The position numbers and the translations under genes are program-made. DNA of 64,000 nt, taken from NCBI GenBank assembly GCA_023205875.1, contig CP060757.1, positions 868,001 to 932,000 of the forward strand, given 5' to 3'. The notes under the pieces were generated by a model. That model did no database searches. It saw only the letters and a list, made by a program, of their open reading frames with translations, and had not been told where the DNA came from. The DNA comes from Chloropicon primus (lineage: Eukaryota; Chlorophyta; Chloropicophyceae; Chloropicales; Chloropicaceae). Below, piece by piece: positions 30,156 to 39,883 of this stretch (its first letter is position 1; each line of letters starts with the position of its first letter).

Positions 30156-32810
30156 ATGAAGGGAGCACTCCAGACGATAGACGTGAACCGTTGTGAGGTC
30201 AACGAGGCCACCGAGACTCCTGAAACGTTGAAGACACGGAGGGTGGTTTGCGCTGACGTTGGGCCTGGGTCGCCGGGTGTGCTTACGCCAATACCGGAGG
30301 AACCCACGCCGAAGAGTTCGGTGAAGCGAGGCCAGAGTCCCCTGGACACTTTCTTGGAGCTCAGCAAGGCCGGGGACGTGAGCCCTCAGAGTCTCGAGGA
30401 GGAGCTTTGCAAAGTCATCGAGGGGGAGGGAACAGACGCGACGACAGTGACCAGTCCTATGTTGAACGAATGGCTCTCTGGTCTTGGTTTGAGAGAGAGG
30501 GTCAACACTCCCGCGCGCCTGGAGCTCAAAGCACTGAAGCGTGCATCCCACGAGAACGTCCACTTGAGGAAGCTCCTTGAGAAAGTCAAGGAAGTCGAAC
30601 TCGAGATAGCCGCGGAGGAGGCCAAGTCTGCAGCCGAGTTGTGGGACTGCCTAGAGCAGGAGTGTGGCGAACTTCAGGAGCAGAACCAGGGCTTGAGAAA
30701 GGATATCGAGGCAGCCCAGAGTAAAGTTGCGCAAAACGACGAAGAGAGCAAAGAGCTTCGAAAGAAGATGGAAGGGATATACGCGAGCTTGCAGGAAACG
30801 GAGGAAGAGTGTGCGGTGCTGAAGGACCACCTCGAGGGCTTGAACAAGATTCTACTCAAGGGGGAATCGGGCGAGGTCAATCTTGCAACCCAGGCCGAGA
30901 TCAAGGAGACCGCCAAGGAGATCAACTCGAGGGTTGAAGCCATGGTGACAGAAAGGGGAAGACTTGAGAATGACCTCAAAGTTGCCCTGCAGGCCAACAA
31001 GAAGCAGCACGAAGAGCAGAGCGCGATCAAAGGAAAGTACGACAGTCTCAGAACGGAGATGCAGGAGTGCAAGAGCGCGCTGGAGCACCAAAAAGAGGTG
31101 ACGGAAAGCGTTCGGAAGCTTCTGAAGGAAAAGGACGCGGCGTGTCAAAAAGTGTTTGAGGAGCAAAGAAGGTTGAAGATGAAGTGCGAGATCTCAGAAA
31201 GGGAGAAGCAAGAGGCGTGTGAGAAAGCCCTGGAAGCGTGTGAGGAGATCCTTCTCGAGCAAGCCGCGATGAAGGAGAAGTACGAGATCCTGGAGAAAGA
31301 AAAAGCAGAGGGCTGTGAGAAAGTTCTGAAGTTGTATGAAAAGACTATTCAAGACGTAAACGAACTCAAGGAGAGATGCGAAAAGTTGGAGATCGAGAAG
31401 CAAGAAGCTTCCGACGCTGCTCTGAGGGGTCAGGCTCATCTGCGAGGCAAGGAAGAGGCATTCAAAATTGCTCTTGAGGATAGCAGCCTAAGAACACAAG
31501 AGCTCGAGATTTTGCTTGAGGAGAAGGAAAAGTCTCTCGATGCAGCAATGGCTGAGGGAAAGCAAATGATATCCGAGTCTGTGTCCTGGAAAGCGAAGGT
31601 GCAGCAGGAGCAAGGAAAGTGCAAAGAGCTCGAGTCTTTGCTTGAGGAGAAGGAAAAGTCTCTCGATGCAGCTGTCGCAGAACAAGTGAAATCCGAGTCT
31701 GAGTCCTGGAAAGCGAAGGTTCAGCAGGAGCAAGGAAAGTGCAAGGAGCTCGAATCTTTGCTTGAGGAGAAGGAAAAGTCTCTCGATGCAGCTGTCGCAG
31801 AACAAGTGAAATCCGAGTCTGAGTCCTGGAAAGCGAAGGTTCAGCAGGAGCAAGAAAAGTGCAAGGAGCTCGAATCTTTGCTCGAGGAGAAGGAAAAGTC
31901 TCTCGATGCAGCTGTCGCAGAACAAGTGAAACCCGAGTCTGAGTCCTGGAAAGCGAAGGTTCAGCAGGAGCAAGGAAAGTGCAAGGAGCTCGAATCTTTG
32001 CTTGAGGAGAAGGAAAAGTCTCTCGATGCAGCAATGGCTGAGGGAAAGCAAATGATATCCGAGTCTGTGTCCTGGAAAGCGAAGGTGCAGCAGGAGCAAG
32101 GAAAGTGCAAAGAGCTCGAGTCTTTGCTTGAGGAGAAGGAAAAGTCTCTCGATGCAGCTGTCGCAGAACAAGTGAAATCCGAGTCTGAGTCCTGGAAAGC
32201 GAAGGTTCAGCAGGAGCAAGGAAAGTGCAAGGAGCTCGAATCTTTGCTCGAGGAGAAGGAAAAGTCTCTCGATGCAGCAATGGCTGAGGGAAAGCAAATG
32301 ATATCTGTGGCCGAGTCCTGGAAAGCGAAGGTTCAGCAGGAGCAAGAAAAGTGCAAGGAGCTCGAGTCTTTACTTGAGGAGCAGAAGGAAGTAGGGGGGG
32401 CGGAGAAGGAGGAGCACTGTAAGATTACATCCAAACAGGTAGAAAGTACATTAGCTTGGAAGGAGGATGAGGGCGGCAATGCGAGAGGCGGTGGCATAGG
32501 ATTGGCCTTATTTCCTCGCAACAGCCCGAGCAGCGGTCACGTTGAAGTCAAGCTGAATCTGGATTTGTCCCCGTCGTCAAGAAAAGGAACCCCCAATGGA
32601 AAGGAAGGATCTGTTACCCCAAGGGACGATGTGTACGACGCCGCACTGCTGCACATTCGATTCAAGAAACTGAAGCAGCGCAACAAGGGTCGCAGGTTCA
32701 TGCCAAACGGTTATGACGTCTCGGCAGATGAGTGCAGGAGGAGGGCGAATGCCCTCGGGCTAAGATCGAGTCCTATCTTCAGGAGCAAAAGGTATTCAAG
32801 GACGTCGTGA
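30156..32810 (+). CDS. Long coiled-coil protein with near-identical internal repeats
   Basis: An 884-residue intronless ORF, unrecognised. Residues 1 to about 120 are mixed (TPIPEEPTPKSSVKRGQSP looks like a Pro-directed phosphorylation patch). Residues about 125-755 are continuous coiled coil. Within this, 31497-32380 holds seven copies of a 40- or 42-residue unit (ELESLLEEKEKSLDAA, then AEQVKSESE or AEGKQMISES, then SWKAKVQQEQGKCK) plus a partial eighth. The C-terminus is basic (KKLKQRNKGRRFM, RSKRYSRTS), perhaps nucleic-acid or membrane binding. A structural or tethering role is only a guess. The stop lies 32 bp from the convergent BRF1 stop, so the 3' UTR must run into BRF1. Confidence 0.85.
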   Translation: MKGALQTIDVNRCEVNEATETPETLKTRRVVCADVGPGSPGVLTPIPEEPTPKSSVKRGQSPLDTFLELSKAGDVSPQSLEEELCKVIEGEGTDATTVTSPMLNEWLSGLGLRERVNTPARLELKALKRASHENVHLRKLLEKVKEVELEIAAEEAKSAAELWDCLEQECGELQEQNQGLRKDIEAAQSKVAQNDEESKELRKKMEGIYASLQETEEECAVLKDHLEGLNKILLKGESGEVNLATQAEIKETAKEINSRVEAMVTERGRLENDLKVALQANKKQHEEQSAIKGKYDSLRTEMQECKSALEHQKEVTESVRKLLKEKDAACQKVFEEQRRLKMKCEISEREKQEACEKALEACEEILLEQAAMKEKYEILEKEKAEGCEKVLKLYEKTIQDVNELKERCEKLEIEKQEASDAALRGQAHLRGKEEAFKIALEDSSLRTQELEILLEEKEKSLDAAMAEGKQMISESVSWKAKVQQEQGKCKELESLLEEKEKSLDAAVAEQVKSESESWKAKVQQEQGKCKELESLLEEKEKSLDAAVAEQVKSESESWKAKVQQEQEKCKELESLLEEKEKSLDAAVAEQVKPESESWKAKVQQEQGKCKELESLLEEKEKSLDAAMAEGKQMISESVSWKAKVQQEQGKCKELESLLEEKEKSLDAAVAEQVKSESESWKAKVQQEQGKCKELESLLEEKEKSLDAAMAEGKQMISVAESWKAKVQQEQEKCKELESLLEEQKEVGGAEKEEHCKITSKQVESTLAWKEDEGGNARGGGIGLALFPRNSPSSGHVEVKLNLDLSPSSRKGTPNGKEGSVTPRDDVYDAALLHIRFKKLKQRNKGRRFMPNGYDVSADECRRRANALGLRSSPIFRSKRYSRTS
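31497..32380 (+). repeat. In-frame tandem repeat array, 120/126-bp units
   Basis: Units differ by a 6-bp length variant in the linker. The order is long, short, short, short, long, short, long, then a partial unit. Neighbouring units are almost identical in DNA including synonymous sites, so the array has expanded or been homogenised recently. Confidence 0.9.
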
Positions 32811-32831
32811 TGTCACAAAATAAAACGGAAA

Positions 32832-32836
32832 TTACA
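32832..32836 (-). terminator. TGTAA poly(A) signal, BRF1
   Basis: TTACA on the plus strand (TGTAA on the minus strand) 7 nt past the BRF1 stop, inside the 32-bp gap to the coiled-coil gene. Confidence 0.5.
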
Positions 32837-32842
32837 AGTAGA

Positions 32843-34663
32843 TCAAAATTGTACACTTTTCTTCTTGAGAGCACTTCCCAGAGGAAGGCCAAATCCCAGT
32901 CCACCCCCCAGTCCCATACCACTACTCGATCCGCTCAGGAATCTGTCGTCGTCTGCGTCGTCTGTGCTTACAGCACTCTTCTTTCCCTTTCCCTTCCCCT
33001 TCCCCTTCCCGCTCTTTTTCCCCGACTTTGATCCGCTCCCTTCGGGCTCTTCGTCGAAGAGCGTCTGCAACGCCGAGTAGTTAATTTTCGAGCTCAACCT
33101 TTTGCTCGCAAGCATCTTGTGAGTTGCCTCACTCGCCGTATCGGCACTGTACTTCTCCTCCGGGTTATTCCTATTCTTCCTCTTCCTTGCCTTGCCGTCC
33201 CCTTGCTTACCGCCCTTGCCAGAGCCGCCCTGCTCAATCTGAGGCTGCGAGTTCAAGTATTCCGCATTCATTTGGTTCCAAAGCTGTTCCTTCACCTTGA
33301 TTTCGTCGCTTGTGTGAAGGTACTGGTCAATCTCGTCATCATCGATCTCTGACAGGTCTCCGCAAGTGTGGACGTTCTCCTTGATCACGATCCGCGTCGA
33401 AGAAGCAGGAGGATTTTCCCTCGCTTCGAGCTCAGATGCAATCTCTGCAGCTTCTTTCCGGTACTCGAGCTGGAGTTGCTTCTCTTTCAGGTTCTCGATG
33501 CCTCTTGAGAACGCGGGTGGGTCCTGCCCACCCGAGAAGCCACCGCAGAGCTTCACGATGTCCTCAAGGTCGTTCGCCCCGCTGCCCGCCAGGGTGAGTC
33601 CCGTCGAGCCCTGGCTCGATTGCAGCGCCTGCTCCTTCTCGTACTGGATGCCCCACTGCTCAAACTCGCTCGTCGTGAGCTGGGCATTGGGCGTCAGCTC
33701 GAACTCGCCCAGCCTCTTCTTGATAGTAGCCTCGCAGACGTGGACGACCCCCACGATGTCCCTCTTCTTCCTCCTGAACCCGTGCATATGGCTGGCAATG
33801 AACAGGGCCGCTCCGCAGATGCCCGCGGGCCTCCTCCCGGTCTGCATCCAGTCCCTCTTCATCGAAGCGACCAGCCGCAGTGCCGTGCTCGCGACGGCGT
33901 GCATGTTCTTTCCAAAGTTCATGCGGTCCGCGAACCTGTGGATGTACAAGCTGGGGTCGATTGGCCTCGAGATGATCGGGTGGGCCTCCAGCCTCAACAG
34001 CTGCAGCAGCTGCAAGAAAACGGCTCCGAGGAGGTAAACGTTCGCCTGGATGCAGTCAGAGAAGTCGATGAGCATGTAAGGCTTCTGTTCTTGGCGGCAG
34101 ATGGTGTAAAGGCACGCCGCCGCGACTTGCTGGGTCCTCCTCCCCCTCGTGAAGTTCCTCTGCACCGCGAGCTTGTACAGCCGGTGGGCCGCGGACGCGA
34201 TCTCCTCCCTCGGCTTTATGCTCAGCCGGTCCGCCAGCTCGTTGATTTCCGACCGGCCCCTGTTCAGGGTCTTCTCGTGAGAATCTTGGCTCTGGAAGCT
34301 CAAGGTGACCTGCCCTCTCGGCCCCCTCGTCAGCGTCGGAGCGAGACCCGACTCGGGGACCACGTTGCCCACGACCTGCGAGGCTCCCGTGGCCGTCTTG
34401 AGGAACGTCGGGTCGTTCGAGAAGACGTTGTCGTCCAACACACCTCCGCATAACGTGCATATTGTGTTTCCTTCGGCCTCGTCCACCACAACATCCTGTG
34501 CAGAGAGAGGGTGTGTCAAAGGAGATTTTGAGATTTTGGGTTGTTCGTCAGAAAAAGTGAAACGAGACGACCGCCACGCCACTCGTCACCCCCCGGCCCT
34601 CGCTCCTCCGCGCGAGGCGCAGCCAGGCTCCCTCCTTACCTTTTGGCACTGCTTGCAGAACAT
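32843..34663 (-). CDS. BRF1: RNA polymerase III initiation factor TFIIIB subunit BRF1
   Basis: Exon 1 (34640-34663) is just 24 nt encoding MFCKQCQK; exon 2 is 32843-34495; total 558 residues. Joining them completes the TFIIB-type zinc ribbon: C3, C6, C21, C24. Two cyclin-like repeats follow (about 95-280; LADRLSIKPREEIASAAHRLYK, then PSLYIHRFADRMNFG and RRPAGICGAALFIASHMHGF). The C-terminal region has the BRF1 homology segment (LSEIDDDEIDQYLHTSDEIK) that binds TBP. BRF1 with TBP and BDP1 recruits Pol III to tRNA and 5S genes. The Lys/Gly-rich C-terminal tail is disordered. The 144-nt intron has CTGAC. Confidence 0.93.
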
Positions 34664-35189
34664 ACTGCCCCCCTCAAAGGTTCGTTCACCTCCCCCACCC
34701 CCCAAAAAAGATTTCTTTCTTTCCAAGTTTTTTCACGCGTTTCCGTCTCCCGCTCCCTCCCGTCCGCGCAAACTCGCGTCAGAGAGGAACAAGCAAAGGA
34801 CTCCCACGACCGACGAGTCCGTCGTAGGAGAGAGTGTTTGCCGTTCCGAGACCTCCCTCCGTCCAAGCAAAGGCCTTGGTTGGGCCTGAGCAGCAGGAAA
34901 AGTCTTCGGCAAGCGAACTAATAATCCTCGACTCCTCGTTTTCGCAAAAGGATTACACGAGGTTTCAAAACAGATGTAAAGTTTGAATCTGTCTGTCTCT
35001 TGAAAGACGAGACGGCGAGAAGAGGAAGCGCGCGTGGGCGAGCGTGCGTGTGTGTGTGTGTGTGTGTGTGTTTTGTTTTTGGTGTGAGCGCGTGACGAGG
35101 TCGAGGGTGAGGTGGAGGGGTCGAGAGAGGGTGTCGAGAAGGTGTGAGGCGAGGGTCGCGAGGGAACTGTGTCGGAGGAAGGCGGCGGT
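34664..35189. promoter_or_regulatory. Divergent promoter region, BRF1 / myosin
   Basis: About 525 bp. Contains a (GT)n tract at about 35047-35070, alternating purine-pyrimidine. The frame is open upstream of the myosin ATG to 35169 but only with a GTG codon. No exon recognised. Confidence 0.45.
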
Positions 35190-38100
35190 ATGGCGGCGGA
35201 GGCGACGGCCAGCCAGCTGGCACTCACACAAGGGAGTGAGGTTTGGTTTTGGGTGGAGGACTGGCTGAAGGCGACCGTGACGAGCGTCGAGGGAACGACC
35301 GTGACGATAGAGGATGAAAACGGGGGGACGCACGTCGTCGAGGACGCGACGGAGGAGAAGCTCCCGCTGCAGAACCCAAAGGGGAAGGGGGGGGTGGACG
35401 ACATGACTCAGCTCTCGTACCTGAACGAGCCGGGCGTGCTGCACAACTTGAAGGATCGGTACTCTTTTGACTCGATCTACACGTACACGGGTTCGATCCT
35501 TATCGCGGTGAACCCCTTTTACCCCGTGCCCCAGCTCTACGGGGAGCATATGATGTACTCGTACAGGGACAGGATGCTGGGGGAGCTGTCACCTCACGTG
35601 TACGCGATAGCCGAGGAGGCCTTCAAGCAGATGTCCTTGTACAACCAGAGCCAGTCCGTTCTCATCAGCGGGGAGAGTGGGGCGGGAAAGACGGAGACGA
35701 GCAAGCTGATCATGAACTACCTGGCCTTCGTGGGGGGTCACTCGAAGGAGAAGCAGAGCGGGGAGAAGACGGTGGAGCAGCAGGTCTTGGAGTCCAACCC
35801 GATCCTGGAGGCCTTTGGAAACGCCAAGACGGTGAGGAACAACAACTCGTCCCGGTTCGGAAAGTACATGGAGATCCAGTTCGACTCCAAGCTCAGGATC
35901 AGCGGCGCCGCCATCCGAACCTACCTGCTCGAGAGGTCCAGGGTCGTTTTCGTGAACGACCCGGAGAGGACGTTCCATTCGTTCTACCAGCTGTGCTACG
36001 GGGCGGACGACGAGGAGCGCGAGGCCCTCAAGCTCAAGCCGGCCCAGGAATACAAGTATCTCGCCCAAAGCACGTGCTTTGAGATCGAGGACATGGACAA
36101 CAAGGAGGGGTACAGGAGGACGAAGGAAGCCATGTCGATCGTGGGAATGACGGAGGACGACCAGAAGTGCGTGTTCAGGGTCGTGGCGATCGTGCTCCAT
36201 CTCGGAAACGTGGTCTTCGTCCCAGACACCGAGGACGATGAGAAGTGCGTCCTCGCGGAAGACTCTGGAGACAGCGTGAACGCCGCCGCGGAGCTCCTCG
36301 GGACGCAGCCGGACACCCTTGCCAAGGCGCTCTCGACGAGAACGCGCCACACCTTCGATGGCGCGATCACAAGCCCCCTAAATGCTGCTGCTGCGACGCA
36401 CAGCAGGGACTCTTTGTCCAAAACAATCTATTCGAAGCTCTTCGACTGGCTCGTGGAGAAGATAAACACGTCCATCGGGCAGGACGCCAACAGCAAGCTC
36501 ACGGTGGGTGTCTTGGATATTTACGGTTTCGAGCAGTTCAAGAAGAACGATTTCGAGCAGTTTTGCATCAACTTGGCGAATGAGAAGCTGCAGCAGCACT
36601 TCAACCAGCAGATCTTCAAGAAGGAGCAAGAGGAATACAAGAAGGAGGAAATCGAATGGACCTACATCGACTTTGTGGACAACCAGGACATGCTGGATTT
36701 GATCGAGAAGAAGCCCGGTGGAATCATTGATTTGCTTGACGAGCAGTGCCAGTTCCCAAAGGCTACGAATGCTGACTTTGCTCAAAAGCTTTACAACAGC
36801 TTCACGGGTAACAAGAGGTTTTCCAAACCGAAGTTGTCCAGGTCCGCGTTCACCTTGAACCACTACGCCGGAAATGTCACCTACGACACGGATAACTTCT
36901 TGGAGAAGAACAAGGATTATGTCATTGCTGAGCACAAGAACATGCTGGCGTCATCAGAGTACGAGTTCGTCGCTTCCTTGTTCAAGGACAACGAGGAGGA
37001 GAAGCAGAAAGAGGAAGCGAGCAAGGGAAGGAGAAAGTCGGTCTCAGCGTTCAGGTTTGCCTCGTTGGGAAACACTTTCAAGGGGCAACTGAAGGAGTTG
37101 ATGACAGCGTTGTCACAGACAGAACCCCACTACGTGCGTTGCATCAAGCCAAACAACGTGAACAAACCGGGAATATTCGAAACGATGAATGTCCTGCACC
37201 AACTGAGATGTGGTGGTGTGCTAGAAGCCATCAGAATTAGTTGTGCCGGGTACCCTTCCCGAAACAGCTTTTACGACTTCGCTGAAAGGTTTGGGTTGCT
37301 GTGCCCCTCACTGTATGACGAGGGTCTGGAGGACAGCCAAATTTGCGAAAAGTTGTTGGAGCTTGCAAAGTTGGAAGGTCATCAGATCGGAAAGACTAAG
37401 ATATTCTTGAAAGGAGGTCAGATGGCCATGATGGACAAGCTGAGAACGGAGAAGATGAATGCTGCTGCGACCATTATTGCAAGGCACCTGATGAGCTTTG
37501 TGGCGAAGAAGAACTACAAGAAGAAGATGGAAGCCATTGTCACCATCCAGTCGGGTGCGCGCTCCATGTTTGCAAGAAAGGTCTTCAATCACAAGAGGAA
37601 CACGCGTGCCGCCACAAAGATACAGACTCGCTATCGTGGCCACAAGGCCTTCAAAGACTACAATAAGAAGAAGCACGCCGCGGTTCAAATTCAGTCTGTC
37701 TTCAGAGGCATGAAGGCAAGGAGGCACGCGCATGACTTGAAGAAGGACCGCTCTGCTTTGAGGATTCAAAGGAAGTGGAAAGGCTCCAAGGAAAGGAACA
37801 AATTTTTGCACTATAGGAGTTCGTTGACGAAGGTGCAGGGTCTTTGGAGGGCGAAGAAAGCCAAGGAGGCTCTCAGGCAGCTGAGACTTGAAGCTCGCCA
37901 GGCCGCGTCCCTGCTCAAGGACAAGAAAGCACTGGAGACCAAGATGAAAGACATGGAGCAAAATGTCGAAAACTTGCAGGAGCAGAAGGCGGAGCTGAGA
38001 GCGCAGTTGAAGAAGGCCAAGACCCAGCTCGCGGACTCTGCAGAGGCAGAGGAAAATCTCGCTGCATCTTTGACCGAGATAGAGGAACTGAAGGCCACAG

Positions 38101-39806
38101 TCGAGCAGGAGAAAGAGAGCAACCAAAAATTGCAGGAAGAAGTTTCTGGCTTGAAGGAGGCCCTGCAGGCTGCAGAAGATGCGAAGGCTGGCTTAGAGGG
38201 TGAGGTTGCCCAAGCCAAGGAGGAGGTAGAAAAGCTGAAGGAGGAAGTGTCGAGCAAGGCCAACGACTTGGAGGGTCTCAAGACTGAGAACGAGTCGATG
38301 GCAAAGGAAGGCGAGGGCATGATCGAGAAGGACAAGAAGATCGAAGAACTCGCCTCGAGACTGGCTGAGGTCGAGGCCTTGAATAATGCCCTCAACAGCA
38401 AACTTGCTGAGGTTCACCAGACGCCAAACGGCAAGGGTGGATTCATGGATGGAATGAGGAGAATGAGCAACGGGGTCCAGATGGCTTTCAGCAATGACTC
38501 TACGCCTGTGACTGCGACACCAGAGAGCAGGCTGTCAGAGTATTCGGCGGACAGCCACATGTCTGAGCTAGATAAGCAGCAGAGAGAGCTGGAAGTCAGG
38601 AAGCATAAGCTGAGAGCAGAGAAGCAGGGTGCCCAGCAAAGCAAGCTTCTTGAGTTGTTGCTCACAAACAAGGAGTTCCACGATGGCATCTCTGTTGGCG
38701 CCTGCACGACTTTCAAGTGCCTCTTGCACTGGAATGCGTTCCAGGCTGAGCGCACCACGATTTTTGATCAGATTATCCAGTCCGTGGGCGGCATATTGGA
38801 AGAGAACCAGGACAACAACGACGTTCTTGCTCACTGGCTGACGAATTCCGTGACTCTTCTCGCCCTGTTCAGGAGATTCGTGCGTCCACCTTCGGAGAGC
38901 GGAATCCAGCGCAGAAGCAGAGCCCCCTCGGGATTGTTTGCTTTCAGATCCAGCATGATCTTCTCGCGATCGCCTGCTCCTGACTCGTCAGCTCAGTCCT
39001 CGCAGAAGCAAGTCGAAGCCAAGTACCCTGCTCTTTTGTTCAAGCAGCAGCTTGATGCGTTCGTGCAGAAGATCTTCAGCCTCTTGCGTGACAACATCAA
39101 GAAGGACATTGCTCCAACCCTGAACCACTGCATCCATGCCCCTCGCGGAAGAGCAGCAAGTGCAGCCGATGGCAAGAAGTCTAGAGGCGGTCCTACGTTG
39201 AGCAGCCATTGGACTACCGTTATCAACATCATGCAGAGCTTGCTTCAGCTCATGAAGGATACCCACGTCCCAAAGTTCTTGATTCGAAAGCTTTTCAAAC
39301 AGATCTTTGCTTTCATCAACGTGCAGCTGTTCAACCAGCTGCTGCTCCGCCGCGAGTGCTGCTCGTTCAGCAACGGTGAGTATGTGAAAACGGGATTGGC
39401 GGAGTTGGAGAATTGGATACACGTGAGCACCACGGACTACGTTGGCACGGCTCTGGAAGAGCTGAAACAGATCAGGCAAGCCGTGAGTTTCTTGGTGATT
39501 CACCAGAAGCCAAAGAAGAGCTTGGAAGAGATCACGAACGACTTGTGTCCCATCCTCAGCGTTCAGCAGCTGTACAGAATATCTACGATGTATTGGGACG
39601 ACAAGTACGGAACAGAAACGGTCTCAGGAGAAGTCCTCGGCAGAATGAAGAAAATGATGGTGGAGGACTCGAACAGTAGCAACAGCAATACTTCTTTCCT
39701 GCTGGATGATGATCCGAGCGTGCCGTTTGACTACAGCCAGTTGACTGAAGATGTCGTAGAGATGAAGATAAAGTTAAACTCTTTCCCCGTGCCAGACTTT
39801 TTGTGA
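35190..39806 (+). CDS. Unconventional myosin with IQ repeats and dilute domain (class XI/V-like)
   Basis: Actin motor for organelle transport. An intronless ORF of 1538 residues. SH3-like N-terminal domain about 15-60 (VWFWVEDWLKATVTS); motor about 70-745 with the P-loop GESGAGKT at 161-168, switch-1 NNNSSRFGKYMEIQF, switch-2 DIYGFEQF and HYVRCIKPN; about six IQ motifs at 755-900 (AATKIQTRYRGHKAF, AAVQIQSVFRGMKARR); coiled coil about 905-1090; C-terminal dilute/DIL cargo-binding domain about 1280-1500 (QQLDAFVQKIFSLLRDNIKK). This architecture is that of plant class XI and animal/fungal class V. GC3 is highest at the 5' end and falls afterwards. Confidence 0.96.
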   Translation: MAAEATASQLALTQGSEVWFWVEDWLKATVTSVEGTTVTIEDENGGTHVVEDATEEKLPLQNPKGKGGVDDMTQLSYLNEPGVLHNLKDRYSFDSIYTYTGSILIAVNPFYPVPQLYGEHMMYSYRDRMLGELSPHVYAIAEEAFKQMSLYNQSQSVLISGESGAGKTETSKLIMNYLAFVGGHSKEKQSGEKTVEQQVLESNPILEAFGNAKTVRNNNSSRFGKYMEIQFDSKLRISGAAIRTYLLERSRVVFVNDPERTFHSFYQLCYGADDEEREALKLKPAQEYKYLAQSTCFEIEDMDNKEGYRRTKEAMSIVGMTEDDQKCVFRVVAIVLHLGNVVFVPDTEDDEKCVLAEDSGDSVNAAAELLGTQPDTLAKALSTRTRHTFDGAITSPLNAAAATHSRDSLSKTIYSKLFDWLVEKINTSIGQDANSKLTVGVLDIYGFEQFKKNDFEQFCINLANEKLQQHFNQQIFKKEQEEYKKEEIEWTYIDFVDNQDMLDLIEKKPGGIIDLLDEQCQFPKATNADFAQKLYNSFTGNKRFSKPKLSRSAFTLNHYAGNVTYDTDNFLEKNKDYVIAEHKNMLASSEYEFVASLFKDNEEEKQKEEASKGRRKSVSAFRFASLGNTFKGQLKELMTALSQTEPHYVRCIKPNNVNKPGIFETMNVLHQLRCGGVLEAIRISCAGYPSRNSFYDFAERFGLLCPSLYDEGLEDSQICEKLLELAKLEGHQIGKTKIFLKGGQMAMMDKLRTEKMNAAATIIARHLMSFVAKKNYKKKMEAIVTIQSGARSMFARKVFNHKRNTRAATKIQTRYRGHKAFKDYNKKKHAAVQIQSVFRGMKARRHAHDLKKDRSALRIQRKWKGSKERNKFLHYRSSLTKVQGLWRAKKAKEALRQLRLEARQAASLLKDKKALETKMKDMEQNVENLQEQKAELRAQLKKAKTQLADSAEAEENLAASLTEIEELKATVEQEKESNQKLQEEVSGLKEALQAAEDAKAGLEGEVAQAKEEVEKLKEEVSSKANDLEGLKTENESMAKEGEGMIEKDKKIEELASRLAEVEALNNALNSKLAEVHQTPNGKGGFMDGMRRMSNGVQMAFSNDSTPVTATPESRLSEYSADSHMSELDKQQRELEVRKHKLRAEKQGAQQSKLLELLLTNKEFHDGISVGACTTFKCLLHWNAFQAERTTIFDQIIQSVGGILEENQDNNDVLAHWLTNSVTLLALFRRFVRPPSESGIQRRSRAPSGLFAFRSSMIFSRSPAPDSSAQSSQKQVEAKYPALLFKQQLDAFVQKIFSLLRDNIKKDIAPTLNHCIHAPRGRAASAADGKKSRGGPTLSSHWTTVINIMQSLLQLMKDTHVPKFLIRKLFKQIFAFINVQLFNQLLLRRECCSFSNGEYVKTGLAELENWIHVSTTDYVGTALEELKQIRQAVSFLVIHQKPKKSLEEITNDLCPILSVQQLYRISTMYWDDKYGTETVSGEVLGRMKKMMVEDSNSSNSNTSFLLDDDPSVPFDYSQLTEDVVEMKIKLNSFPVPDFL

Positions 39807-39835
39807 GTTGTTTGTTGGCATGCCCCTGTGATACA

Positions 39836-39840
39836 TTACA
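39836..39840 (-). terminator. TGTAA poly(A) signal, CtpA
   Basis: TTACA on the plus strand, 44 nt past the CtpA stop and 30 nt past the myosin stop on the opposite strand. Confidence 0.45.
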
Positions 39841-39883
39841 ATCAGTTCATTATTTCCCACTCATACCTCAATGCGGGCCCGGT

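Noticed and set aside
31462-32345. Two long minus-strand ORFs through the coiled-coil repeat
   Set aside because: They arise because the repeat unit is free of stops on the antisense strand; the Leu/Phe/Arg-rich translations repeat with the array and match nothing.
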